A stretch of 64,000 nt of DNA, taken from assembly GCF_042649045.1 (NCBI RefSeq), contig NZ_JBHSEF010000026.1, forward strand, positions 62,001 to 126,000. The letters run 5' to 3'. Below are positions 51,206 to 59,292 of the stretch, in pieces; the first letter of the stretch is position 1, and every line of letters starts with the position of its first letter. The notes beneath the pieces are model-generated. The model did not search any database, was not told the DNA's origin, and saw nothing but the letters and a program-made list of their open reading frames with translations. The position numbers and the translations under genes were made by a program. The DNA comes from Chryseomicrobium palamuruense (GTDB lineage: Bacteria > Bacillota > Bacilli > Bacillales_A > Planococcaceae).

Positions 51206-51694
51206 GTGAACCTCACAAAATTATTTCAAATGCAGCGAGATTTAGACCGCTATATCGAAAAGCAACGAGACATTCAAAATGATGTCTTCGAACGAAAAGT
51301 GGTAGCTCTTTATGTGGAACTAGGAGAGCTTGCCAATGAGACCCGATGCTTCAAGTTTTGGAGTAGTAAAGGCCCTTCTGCTAAAGAGGTCATTCTAGAA
51401 GAATATGTAGATTCAATTCATTTCTTATTATCCCTCGGCTTAGAAAAAGAGTGGCATGAAAAAGTAGAGGTTTGGCCACCGGGTCGACACGTACAGGATT
51501 TAACGGAAGGCTTTTTGATAACGTATGAAGCGATAGCTAAGTTACGAATCGAACCAACACTTGATCGTTATCAATCTGTCTGGGAAGGGTACGCAGAGAT
51601 TGCTAGACAGTTAGGATTTACAACCGACGAAGTAACGGAAGCGTATTACCAAAAGAATGAGATCAATTATGCAAGACAACAATCTGGCTATTAA
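51206..51694 (+). CDS. dimeric all-alpha dUTPase-like NTP pyrophosphatase
   Basis: A 162-residue all-helical protein of the dUTPase_2/MazG-like superfamily. The metal-binding acidic motifs are visible as YVELGELANE (about residues 34-43) and ILEEYVDSIHFLL (about 60-72), the E-x-x-E and E-x-x-D pattern. It probably hydrolyses dUTP to dUMP. I chose GTG at 51206 because AAAGGTG is 9 bases before it; GTG at 51197 overlaps the site. It is not present in this place in Bacillus subtilis. Confidence 0.82.
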   Translation: MNLTKLFQMQRDLDRYIEKQRDIQNDVFERKVVALYVELGELANETRCFKFWSSKGPSAKEVILEEYVDSIHFLLSLGLEKEWHEKVEVWPPGRHVQDLTEGFLITYEAIAKLRIEPTLDRYQSVWEGYAEIARQLGFTTDEVTEAYYQKNEINYARQQSGY

Positions 51695-51756
51695 CAGTTT
51701 ACATTCTATTCAGTGTTTTCGTATAATAAGGATAGATTGCTTAGGAGGTCGAAATA

Positions 51757-52845
51757 ATGACGAAGCTAGATGAAACATTAACCATGTTAAAAGATTTAAC
51801 TGATGCCAAAGGAATACCTGGCAACGAGCGCGAAGCGCGTGAGGTTATGGAAAAATACATAACTCCTTTTGCGGATGAAGTCAGCTACGATAATTTAGGT
51901 AGCTTGATTGCTAAAAAATCCGGTTCAGCAGACGGTCCGAAAATCATGGTCGCGGGTCACTTAGACGAAGTCGGGTTTATGGTGTCTCGTATTGATGACA
52001 AAGGATTTTTATTCTTCCAACCAGTTGGTGGTTGGTGGAACCAAGTTATGCTTGCTCAGCGTGTGACTGTTGTAACGCGTAAAAAAGGAGAGATTACAGG
52101 GGTCATCGGTTCAAAACCTCCTCATATTCTTTCACCAGAAGCTCGCAAAAAACCAGTCGATATCAAAGAGATGTTCATCGATATTGGTGCCTCTTCAAAA
52201 GAAGAAGCGATGGAGTGGGGCGTATTACCAGGGGACATGATTGTACCTTATTTCGAGTTCCATGTGATGAACAATGAAAAACATCTTTTAGCTAAAGCAT
52301 GGGATAACCGTATTGGTTGCGCCATTGCAATCGATGTATTAAAAGGCTTGAAAGATACTGAGCATCCAAACACAGTATACGGCGTAGGGACAGTTCAAGA
52401 AGAAGTAGGTCTGCGCGGTGCGAGAACAGCAGCGATGAGAGTTCAGCCAGACATCGCCTTTGCAGTCGACGTCGGTATCGCTGGGGACACACCAGGGGTT
52501 ACGGCTAAAGAATCAAATTCAAAAATGGGAGATGGCCCACAAATCGTCTTATTTGACGCATCTATGGTCTCTCACAAAGGATTGCGTGATCTAGTCGTCG
52601 ATACGGCGGACGAAGCAGGAATCCCGTACCAGTTCGAAACCATTGCTGGCGGAGGGACAGATGCAGGTGCTATCCACTTAACGATGAACGGTGTACCAGC
52701 TGTAGCTATCGGTGTCGCTACTCGTTACATTCACTCACACGCAGGAATCTTGCATCGTGATGATTACGAGAATGCAGTAAAATTGATTGTAGAAGTTATC
52801 AAGAAATTAGACGCAGACACAGTCGAAAACTTAAAATTCAACTAA
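51757..52845 (+). CDS. ysdC: M42 family aminopeptidase YsdC
   Basis: A 362-residue metallo-aminopeptidase of the glutamyl/TET type. The two-metal site is visible: His and Asp in VAGHLDEVG, Asp in AKAWDNRIG, Glu pair in TVQEEVGLRGA, Asp in AFAVDVGIAG and His in RYIHSHAGI. It usually forms large cytoplasmic dodecamers and trims peptides; activity as an endoglucanase has also been claimed for some members. TTAGGAGG precedes the ATG, and a terminator follows. Confidence 0.93.
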   Translation: MTKLDETLTMLKDLTDAKGIPGNEREAREVMEKYITPFADEVSYDNLGSLIAKKSGSADGPKIMVAGHLDEVGFMVSRIDDKGFLFFQPVGGWWNQVMLAQRVTVVTRKKGEITGVIGSKPPHILSPEARKKPVDIKEMFIDIGASSKEEAMEWGVLPGDMIVPYFEFHVMNNEKHLLAKAWDNRIGCAIAIDVLKGLKDTEHPNTVYGVGTVQEEVGLRGARTAAMRVQPDIAFAVDVGIAGDTPGVTAKESNSKMGDGPQIVLFDASMVSHKGLRDLVVDTADEAGIPYQFETIAGGGTDAGAIHLTMNGVPAVAIGVATRYIHSHAGILHRDDYENAVKLIVEVIKKLDADTVENLKFN

Positions 52846-52854
52846 GTACCTTAG

Positions 52855-52882
52855 CCTTCCTCAGTTTCTGGGGAAGGTTTTG
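52855..52882 (+). terminator. intrinsic terminator after ysdC
   Basis: CCTTCCTCAG (52855-52864) / CTGGGGAAGG (52868-52877) with one G-U pair, then TTTTG. Confidence 0.83.
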
Positions 52883-53049
52883 TTGTAATGAGATGGATTA
52901 ACTAACTTTAGATGACTTTTCTTCAACAAGAAACAATAACTCTTGAGTGGCTTTCGTCTCTTTGTTAATAGTGTTCATTCACGAAGAACTCTATAAATAT
53001 AATGTAGCAACTTTGTGAACTCATTTTGTTTAATTTTTATTTTCATGCA

Positions 53050-53079
53050 TTGACATACACCTTTATGAATATTTATAAT
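53050..53079 (+). promoter_or_regulatory. consensus sigma-A promoter of argF
   Basis: Perfect TTGACA (53050-53055) and perfect TATAAT (53074-53079), 18-base spacer. Such a strong promoter suggests tight repressor control, fitting the overlapping ARG-box-like sites. The rest of the gap (52883-53049) shows no clear feature. Confidence 0.85.
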
Positions 53080-53105
53080 ATATATTACATGAATATACAT
53101 TTAAA
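53064..53105. promoter_or_regulatory. two ARG-box-like sites (ArgR/AhrC)
   Basis: ATGAATATTTAT (53065-53076) overlaps the -10 box and ATGAATATACAT (53089-53100) follows 24 bases later. Both resemble the left half and centre of the ARG box WNTGNATWWWWATNCANW, with two to three mismatches each. Confidence 0.6.
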
Positions 53106-53118
53106 GGGGATGGCGGAT

Positions 53119-54081
53119 ATGAAGTTGCTGGAATGGGTGAATTGCAAACCAGTGGAAAGTTTAAAGGGACGTGACTTGTTAACGCTTCTTGATTACACAT
53201 CAGACGAAGTAAAAGATCTATTAGATTTAGCGACAAATCTAAAGTTTTTAACGAAGGAAGGAAAATGTCCACCGTTACTTGAGGGCAAGACGTTGGGCAT
53301 GATTTTTGAGAAGCATTCCACGCGTACCCGTATCTCCTTCGAAGTAGGAATTAAACAATTAGGTGGAAATGGTATGTTTATGCATTCGCGTGATCTGCAA
53401 ATTGGACGAGGAGAGAGTGTAGCAGATACAGCGAAAGTATTATCTGGCTATCTCGACGGCATCATGATCCGTGCAAATTCACATGAAATGGTGAAAGAGC
53501 TTGCGGACCATGCAAGCATTCCTGTAATCAATGGTCTGACGGACCTTTTCCATCCCTGTCAGGCGCTTGCAGACTTACTTACGCTTCAAGAACTAAAAGG
53601 GGCGCTCAAGGGACTAATACTAACGTATGTAGGCGATGGTAACAACGTGGCGCACTCGTTAGCGATTGGAGCAGCGCACATGGGGATGCATGTCCGCATT
53701 GCTACACCTCCGGGGTATGAGCCGGTGGAGTGGATTTCTGAAGAGATCTCCAAGCTGGCGATAACGAATGGTGGTTCTTATGCAGTGTTCAATGAGGCAA
53801 AAGAAGCCGTCCAAAATGCAGATTGTATTTATACGGATGTGTGGACATCAATGGGACAAGAAGAGGAATCTCAAGCTCGACTTGAAGCGTTCGCCACGTA
53901 TCAAGTGAATGAAGAACTTGCTGCGCATGCAAAAGCAGATTTCACTTTCCTACACTGCCTGCCCGCACACCGTGAGGAAGAAGTGACGGCAGCCATTATT
54001 GATGGACCGAATTCGTATGTATTTCAGCAGGCGGAAAATCGTCTGCATGCACAAAAAGCAGTACTTGCATCGGTTATGTAA
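53119..54081 (+). CDS. argF: ornithine carbamoyltransferase
   Basis: Forms citrulline from ornithine and carbamoyl phosphate in arginine synthesis. The 320-residue protein shows the carbamoyl phosphate motif STRTR in FEKHSTRTRISFE, HPCQALADL and the ornithine-binding FLHCLPAHR. ATG at 53119 lies 9 bases after AAAGGGG; the ATG at 53110 is too close. It stands alone, without other arg genes; the ARG-box-like sites favour biosynthesis over the arginine deiminase pathway. Confidence 0.95.
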   Translation: MKLLEWVNCKPVESLKGRDLLTLLDYTSDEVKDLLDLATNLKFLTKEGKCPPLLEGKTLGMIFEKHSTRTRISFEVGIKQLGGNGMFMHSRDLQIGRGESVADTAKVLSGYLDGIMIRANSHEMVKELADHASIPVINGLTDLFHPCQALADLLTLQELKGALKGLILTYVGDGNNVAHSLAIGAAHMGMHVRIATPPGYEPVEWISEEISKLAITNGGSYAVFNEAKEAVQNADCIYTDVWTSMGQEEESQARLEAFATYQVNEELAAHAKADFTFLHCLPAHREEEVTAAIIDGPNSYVFQQAENRLHAQKAVLASVM

Positions 54082-54089
54082 AGACAAAT

Positions 54090-54159
54090 ATAGGCAGACG
54101 TCCGACAATTTGTTTTAGAGGTTCGCTTGTGCCAGAGGGCACGGCGAGGTTACCTACAT
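54090..54159 (+). other. intergenic segment with RNA-like hairpins between argF and sspI
   Basis: GTGCC (54129-54133) pairs with GGCAC (54138-54142) in GTGCCAGAGGGCAC, flanked by the similar words AGAGGTTCGC and CGAGGTTACC, and directly followed by a strong terminator. It could be the 3' part of the argF mRNA or a small RNA; no promoter was recognised. Confidence 0.35.
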
Positions 54160-54193
54160 AAAAGTGGCCCGGGAGACGCTGGGCCACTTTTTT
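54160..54193. terminator. bidirectional terminator between argF and sspI
   Basis: AAAAGTGGCCC (54160-54170) / GGGCCACTTTT (54181-54191), 10-base loop, with T/A runs on both sides. Confidence 0.9.
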
Positions 54194-54401
54194 AATGGGT
54201 AAATTTTTGGGCAATTAGTTCGACGGCATCTTGTTTAAGGTGTGGTTCTGCGGATTGCCACCACTGTTCAAAAAATACGCCAAGTCCGGGTAAGAAGTGT
54301 TCGTCTCCTTTTTCAATAGCATCATCGACCATGGCATAGATCTCTTGCGCATCGGAGCCCGCGACACTGGTTGCAATCGCTTGTCTGATTTGAAATGACA
54401 T
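54192..54401 (-). CDS. sspI: small acid-soluble spore protein SspI
   Basis: A 69-residue minor spore protein, colinear with Bacillus SspI (MSFQIRQAIATSVAG; LPGLGVFFEQWWQ). It is unrelated to the alpha/beta SASPs; its role in the spore is unknown. I chose the ATG at 54401 because GGAGG lies 7 bases before it, while the in-frame ATG at 54407 is only one base from the site. The order sspI-ysgA-pheS is as in Bacillus. Confidence 0.92.
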   Translation of the reverse strand: MSFQIRQAIATSVAGSDAQEIYAMVDDAIEKGDEHFLPGLGVFFEQWWQSAEPHLKQDAVELIAQKFTH

Positions 54402-54424
54402 TTTCATTCCTCCTTTTCCTTAAT

Positions 54425-54454
54425 CAGTATGAATTCTGATAACCCTTTTTATAC
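54425..54454 (-). promoter_or_regulatory. sigma-G-like promoter of sspI
   Basis: On the minus strand GTATA (54454-54450) and CATACTG (54431-54425) are separated by 18 bases, close to the sigma-G consensus with one mismatch in the -10. Confidence 0.6.
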
Positions 54455-54497
54455 AAATCTTTATGGTACACTGAAAGAAAAAAAGTAGAGGGCTGCT

Positions 54498-55262
54498 ATG
54501 AAACGATTAGAATCCACGGGAAATGCACTCGTAAAACATTGGAAAAAATTGATTACCGTTCGGAAGGAACGCGACAAAACGAATGAGTTCGTTGTAGAAG
54601 GAATGCATTTAGTAGAAGAGGCCATCCGGGTTCCAGGAATGGTTAAACATATCATGCTAAGTGATTATGCCTCGATTCCACATACATGGAATATAGATGG
54701 CATAGAAGTTCTAGAAATCAGTCCGGAAATCGTCGAGGAACTGACAGACACAGAGCATACGCAAGGAATTTTCGCACATTGCGCGCTTCCTCAAATGAAA
54801 GTAAATTCGGCAGAGTGGAGACGTGTACTACTGATTGATGCTGTGCAGGACCCAGGCAATGTGGGTACGATGATTCGCACGGCAGACGCTGCTGGCGTAG
54901 ATGCTGTGATTTTAGGAAAAGGTTCTGCGGACGCGTACAATCCGAAGACGCTGCGCTCGGCACAAGGGTCAACTTTCCATCTTCCGGTGTTAAAAGGGGA
55001 TTTGAGTGAGTGGGTCAACCAACTTGCGGATCATCACTTTGCGATTTTAGGAACGTCATTACAAGGGGCATCAAACTACAGAGATGTGAGTATGACGGAG
55101 AAAATGGCGTTTATTATGGGGAACGAGGGAAGCGGTGTTCAACCACAACTTCTCGAGCAAGTGGATGCCAAAGTGAAGATTCCAATTTACGGGAAAGCCG
55201 AGTCCTTGAACGTGGCGATGGCGACAGGTATTCTGTTGTACCATTTCGCTGAAAAAGCTTGA
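54498..55262 (+). CDS. ysgA: SpoU/TrmH family RNA 2'-O-methyltransferase (YsgA)
   Basis: A 254-residue SPOUT methyltransferase for rRNA or tRNA ribose. It has an N-terminal substrate-binding domain (about 1-95) and the SpoU domain with motif 1 DPGNVGTMIRTADAAG, motif 2 IMGNEGSG and motif 3 ESLNVAMATGILLY, forming the knotted SAM site. The RNA target is unknown. It lies just upstream of the pheST leader, as in Bacillus. Confidence 0.92.
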   Translation: MKRLESTGNALVKHWKKLITVRKERDKTNEFVVEGMHLVEEAIRVPGMVKHIMLSDYASIPHTWNIDGIEVLEISPEIVEELTDTEHTQGIFAHCALPQMKVNSAEWRRVLLIDAVQDPGNVGTMIRTADAAGVDAVILGKGSADAYNPKTLRSAQGSTFHLPVLKGDLSEWVNQLADHHFAILGTSLQGASNYRDVSMTEKMAFIMGNEGSGVQPQLLEQVDAKVKIPIYGKAESLNVAMATGILLYHFAEKA

Positions 55263-55289
55263 ACATTCGCTGCGCTCCTCGTATAATGA

Positions 55290-55530
55290 GGGATGAAAAT
55301 ACAAAAGCAATGACCGGGAAAAGTATAAGAAGATGCGAATGGCTATAGGGAGAATGCGGCATGACTGAGACCGCTTCCCATTCACTTCTTAGAAGTTCAC
55401 CCCAGGTAGCTGCCACTTGGACCAGAAATGTAAAGGTGGCCGGTTCCGAGCCGTTATTCGTTTGAGTGATGATGCTTCGGCATGATAACTAGGGTGGTAC
55501 CGCGATGAGAACTCGTCCCTTTTTGGGGCG
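55290..55530 (+). promoter_or_regulatory. T-box riboswitch leader of pheST
   Basis: tRNA-Phe-sensing leader in the 302-base gap before pheS. The AGTA box lies at the 5' side of the specifier loop (AAAAGTATAAGAAG), opposite GAAGTTCACC on the 3' side, giving TTC (Phe) at 55396-55398 as specifier. The T-box AACTAGGGTGGTACCGCG is at 55487-55504, followed by the terminator ACTCGTCCC / GGGGCGGGT with T6. The promoter was not clearly identified. Confidence 0.93.
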
Positions 55531-55564
55531 GGTTTTTTGTTGTTTAAAAAAGGAGGAAGAATCA

Positions 55565-56602
55565 ATGGAAGCGCAATTAACTGTCCTGAAGCAGGAAGTT
55601 TTAGAGAAGATTTCAGCTGCTGCATCTGTGAAAGAATTAAATGATGTCCGCGTTGCGTATTTAGGGAAAAAAGGACCCATCACGGACTTATTGAAAGGCA
55701 TGGGAAAATTGCCTGCAGAGGAACGTCCGAAAATGGGGGCTCTAGTCAATGAAGTGCGCCAAGAGGTAACCGAAGTTTTAGAAGCACGAATGGCAGATTT
55801 AGAAGCACAGGCTGTAGAGGCGCAACTCGCCAATGAATCCATTGACGTGACTTTACCAGGTCGTCCAGTCCAAATTGGAAATCATCATCCCCTTACGAAA
55901 GTCATTGAAGAAATTGAAGACTTATTTATTGGTATGGGCTACGAGATTGCGGAAGGGCCGGAAGTAGAAAAAGACTACTACAACTTCGAAGCACTGAACT
56001 TACCAAAAGGGCATCCAGCTCGTGACATGCAAGATTCGTTCTATATTTCGGAAGAGTTGCTTCTTCGTACTCATACATCTCCCGTACAAGCGCGCACAAT
56101 GGAGAAGAAACAAGGCGAGCCGATTCGTATCATCTGTCCAGGAAAAGTATTCCGTCGTGACAATGACGATGCAACGCACTCGCATCAGTTCATGCAGATC
56201 GAAGGTCTCGTCATTGGCGAAAACATTCGCATGACGGACCTAAAGGGAACGCTTGATTTACTCGGGAAAAAGATGTTTGGGCAAGACCGTGAAATTCGTC
56301 TGCGTCCAAGTTTCTTTCCGTTCACAGAGCCATCTGTCGAGATGGATATCTCCTGTTTCAAATGTGGCGGTTCCGGATGTTCCGTATGTAAGCGCACTGG
56401 CTGGATTGAGATTTTAGGTGCCGGAATGGTACACCCGAACGTGCTTCGTATGGCTGGATATGATCCAGAGAAAGTTTCTGGATTTGCATTTGGGATTGGA
56501 GCAGAACGAATTGCCATGCTGAAATATGGCGTTGAGGATATTCGTCATTTCTATACAAACGACATGCGTTTCTTACAACAGTTTGAACGCAGTGAAGGGT
56601 AA
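55565..56602 (+). CDS. pheS: phenylalanyl-tRNA synthetase alpha subunit
   Basis: Catalytic subunit of the alpha2-beta2 enzyme. The 345-residue protein has an N-terminal coiled coil (about 1-90) and the class II core with HPARDMQDSFY, FRRDNDDATHSHQFMQIEG, a CFKCGGSGCSVCKRTGW segment and GFAFGIGAERIAMLKYG. ATG at 55565 follows AAAGGAGGA; the frame extends into the T-box leader. pheT starts 12 bases downstream. Confidence 0.98.
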   Translation: MEAQLTVLKQEVLEKISAAASVKELNDVRVAYLGKKGPITDLLKGMGKLPAEERPKMGALVNEVRQEVTEVLEARMADLEAQAVEAQLANESIDVTLPGRPVQIGNHHPLTKVIEEIEDLFIGMGYEIAEGPEVEKDYYNFEALNLPKGHPARDMQDSFYISEELLLRTHTSPVQARTMEKKQGEPIRIICPGKVFRRDNDDATHSHQFMQIEGLVIGENIRMTDLKGTLDLLGKKMFGQDREIRLRPSFFPFTEPSVEMDISCFKCGGSGCSVCKRTGWIEILGAGMVHPNVLRMAGYDPEKVSGFAFGIGAERIAMLKYGVEDIRHFYTNDMRFLQQFERSEG

Positions 56603-56614
56603 GGTGAAGACACG

Positions 56615-59023
56615 ATGTTAGTTTCTTTAAATTGGTTAGCTGAATATGTGGATCTTCAAGGACAAGACCCAATTGAGCTTGCAGAAAAAATCACACGTTC
56701 TGGAATTGAAGTTGATGGGATTGAGATGCGTGCGCAGGACATGAAAAATGTGGTTGTTGGACATGTCGTTTCAAAAGAGAAACACCCGGAAGCGGATAAG
56801 TTAAATATTTGTCAAGTCGACATTGGCGGAGGCGAGATTTCTCAAATCGTCTGTGGTGCCCCGAATGTGGACGCAGGACAAAAAGTCATCGTAGCCGTAC
56901 CTGGAGCAAGATTACCTGGTGGCTTTAAGATTAAAAAAGCAAAGCTTCGCGGCCAAGAATCAAACGGAATGATCTGTTCTTTACAAGAGCTGGGGATTGA
57001 AGGGAAGACGGTTCCGAAAGCATACGTAGATGGGATTTTTGTGTTGCCAAGTGACGCAGAACCTGGTCAAGATGCACTCGAGTATCTTTCATTATATGAC
57101 ACGGTGCTTGAACTTGGCTTGACGCCAAACCGTGCGGATGCAATGAGTATGTTCGGTGTCGCTTATGAAGTAGCAGCTATTTTGAATAAAGAAATAAACC
57201 TTCCTGAGATTTCATATACACCTGTATCGAAGAAAGCATCTGATGTGTTTGCACTTGAAGTCGAAGCAACAGATGCCAATCCATTGTATGTCGCGAAAGT
57301 TGTGCAAAACGTCAAAGTCGGACCATCTCCATTATGGTTACAAAATCGTTTGATGGCGGCAGGCGTTCGCCCACACAATAACGTAGTTGACGTGACGAAC
57401 TATATCTTAATGGAGTACGGGCAACCGCTTCACGCCTTTGATTATGACCGCCTTGAGACGAATAAAATCGTAGTTCGTATGGCAGCTGAAGGTGAAAAAA
57501 TCACGACACTGGATGATCAAGAGCGTACATTAAAATCGACTGATCTCGTCATCACTAATGGACAAGAGCCCGTGGCTGTAGCAGGAGTTATGGGTGGGGC
57601 AAACAGTGAAGTGCATGACGGCACAACGACAGTTGTTATTGAGTCTGCGTACTTCTCAGGTTCATTTATCCGTCAAACTTCAAAAGAGCTTGGCCTTCGG
57701 TCAGATGCCTCTGCACGTTTTGAAAAAGGGGTCGACCCGAACCGTGTGGAAGCAGCTGCGGAACGTGCTGCAGGTCTTCTAGCTGAACTGGCAGGTGGTG
57801 AGGTATTAAAAGGAAGTCTTGTCGCAGACGAACTCGACAAATCACCGAAACAAGTCATCGTTTCTCCGGACTTCGTGAATGAGCGTCTTGGAATGAAGAT
57901 TTCATTTGATGAGATGCAACAGATTCTAACTCGCCTTCAATTCCCATTTGAAGTGGCGAACGGTCTGTTCTATATCGCCGCACCGACACGTCGCCAAGAT
58001 ATCGTCATTCCAGAAGATATCGTAGAAGAAATTGCGCGTATGTATGGGTATGACCGCATTCCAATGACCCTTCCGGAAGGGGCAAGTCAAGCAGGTAGTT
58101 TATCTTCTTATCAAGCAAAACGTCGCTTAGTGCGCCAAACACTTGAAGGTGCAGGCCTCTACCAAGCAACTACCTACTCATTAACATCAGAAGAACAGTC
58201 GCAGAAATATACGATGTATACAGCGGATACGACGAAACTATTGATGCCAATGTCCGAAGAGCGTAGTACGCTTCGTCAAAGTTTGATCCCACACCTAGTA
58301 GAAGCAGCGAGTTATAACACCGCGCGTCGTGTGGAAAACGTAGCTTTATATGAAGTGGGTTCTGTGTTCCTTGATCAAGGTCAAGATGAACTACCTCATG
58401 AGATTGAGCACGTTGCAGGTGTGGTGACAGGACTTTGGGTCGACCACGCATGGCAAGGCGAGAAGAAACCAGTTGATTTCTTCGCTGTTAAAGGGATTGT
58501 TGAAGCACTTGCTGCAAAACTTGGCGTGGAGCTCTCGTACACACAAGCGAAGATCGAGGGGATGCACCCAGGTCGCACAGCAACGATTCATTTAGGTAAT
58601 GCACAAGTCGGTTTTATCGGCCAGTTACATCCTAATGAACAGAAGCGCTTAGACTTGAAAGAAACCTATGTATTCGAGTTAAACTTAGTCGCTTTAACAG
58701 CGGATGCGTTACCAACTATCGCCTATACGCCAGTGTCCCGTTACCCAGCGATTACACGTGATATCGCACTAGTAGTGGAACGCGCAGTTCCAGCTGGGAC
58801 ACTTGAGTCCATCATTCGTGCAAATGGTGGCCGTCTCGTAACATCTGTGCGCTTGTTCGACTTGTACCAGGGAGAGAAGATGGCAGAGGATAAGAAATCC
58901 ATCGCCTTCTCGATTACGTACCAAGACCCAGAACGCACATTGACGGACGAAGAAGTCGTGAAAGCACACGATAAAGTCGTTAAAGCCCTTGCAGAAGAAG
59001 TACAAGCGGAATTGCGCGGGTAA
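56615..59023 (+). CDS. pheT: phenylalanyl-tRNA synthetase beta subunit
   Basis: The 802-residue beta subunit carries tRNA binding and editing. Domains: EMAP II-like tRNA-binding domain (about 40-150, VVVGHVVSKEKHPEADKLN), B3/B4 editing domain (about 210-390), B5 (about 405-475), the class II-like core, and the C-terminal ferredoxin-fold anticodon-binding domain (about 708-800, SRYPAITRDIALVV). It is co-transcribed with pheS and ends at a hairpin terminator. Confidence 0.98.
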   Translation: MLVSLNWLAEYVDLQGQDPIELAEKITRSGIEVDGIEMRAQDMKNVVVGHVVSKEKHPEADKLNICQVDIGGGEISQIVCGAPNVDAGQKVIVAVPGARLPGGFKIKKAKLRGQESNGMICSLQELGIEGKTVPKAYVDGIFVLPSDAEPGQDALEYLSLYDTVLELGLTPNRADAMSMFGVAYEVAAILNKEINLPEISYTPVSKKASDVFALEVEATDANPLYVAKVVQNVKVGPSPLWLQNRLMAAGVRPHNNVVDVTNYILMEYGQPLHAFDYDRLETNKIVVRMAAEGEKITTLDDQERTLKSTDLVITNGQEPVAVAGVMGGANSEVHDGTTTVVIESAYFSGSFIRQTSKELGLRSDASARFEKGVDPNRVEAAAERAAGLLAELAGGEVLKGSLVADELDKSPKQVIVSPDFVNERLGMKISFDEMQQILTRLQFPFEVANGLFYIAAPTRRQDIVIPEDIVEEIARMYGYDRIPMTLPEGASQAGSLSSYQAKRRLVRQTLEGAGLYQATTYSLTSEEQSQKYTMYTADTTKLLMPMSEERSTLRQSLIPHLVEAASYNTARRVENVALYEVGSVFLDQGQDELPHEIEHVAGVVTGLWVDHAWQGEKKPVDFFAVKGIVEALAAKLGVELSYTQAKIEGMHPGRTATIHLGNAQVGFIGQLHPNEQKRLDLKETYVFELNLVALTADALPTIAYTPVSRYPAITRDIALVVERAVPAGTLESIIRANGGRLVTSVRLFDLYQGEKMAEDKKSIAFSITYQDPERTLTDEEVVKAHDKVVKALAEEVQAELRG

Positions 59024-59042
59024 TTTCATAGGTGAAAAAAAT

Positions 59043-59084
59043 AACGGGTGCCCATGTGAATAGTTGCATGGGTCACCCGTTTTG
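59043..59084 (+). terminator. intrinsic terminator after pheT
   Basis: AACGGGTGCCCATG (59043-59056) pairs with CATGGGTCACCCGTT (59067-59081), one bulged base, then TTT. Confidence 0.8.
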
Positions 59085-59113
59085 TAATTTTATAAAAGTT
59101 GTAAGAGGCGAGT

Positions 59114-59268
59114 GGGACATTATACAAAGTTTCCGAGACATTTAAGGAGGTTTCCGAGACATTTCAAAACCGTTTCGAGACGTTTAGAAATTTCCGGGAC
59201 ATTTCCTATGCTTTTCGGGACATTCCAATCGTTGTCACGTCATATTGGACCATATTTCCGAGACATTT
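59114..59268. repeat. degenerate array of TTTCCGAGACATTT repeats, about 21-nt period
   Basis: Between pheT and rnhC, the core GRGACRTTT recurs at 59114 (partial), 59135, 59156, 59177, 59196, 59217 and 59260, with a decayed copy expected near 59238. Spacings are 21, 21, 21, 19, 21 and 43. Best copies read TTTCCGAGACATTT. No protein or known RNA explains it. Confidence 0.75.
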
Positions 59269-59292
59269 CATTCCTCACATCAAAATACTTAT

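Noticed and set aside
59114..59268. CRISPR array
   Set aside because: Repeats are short (about 14 bases), imperfect, with 5-8-base intervals and no cas genes nearby.
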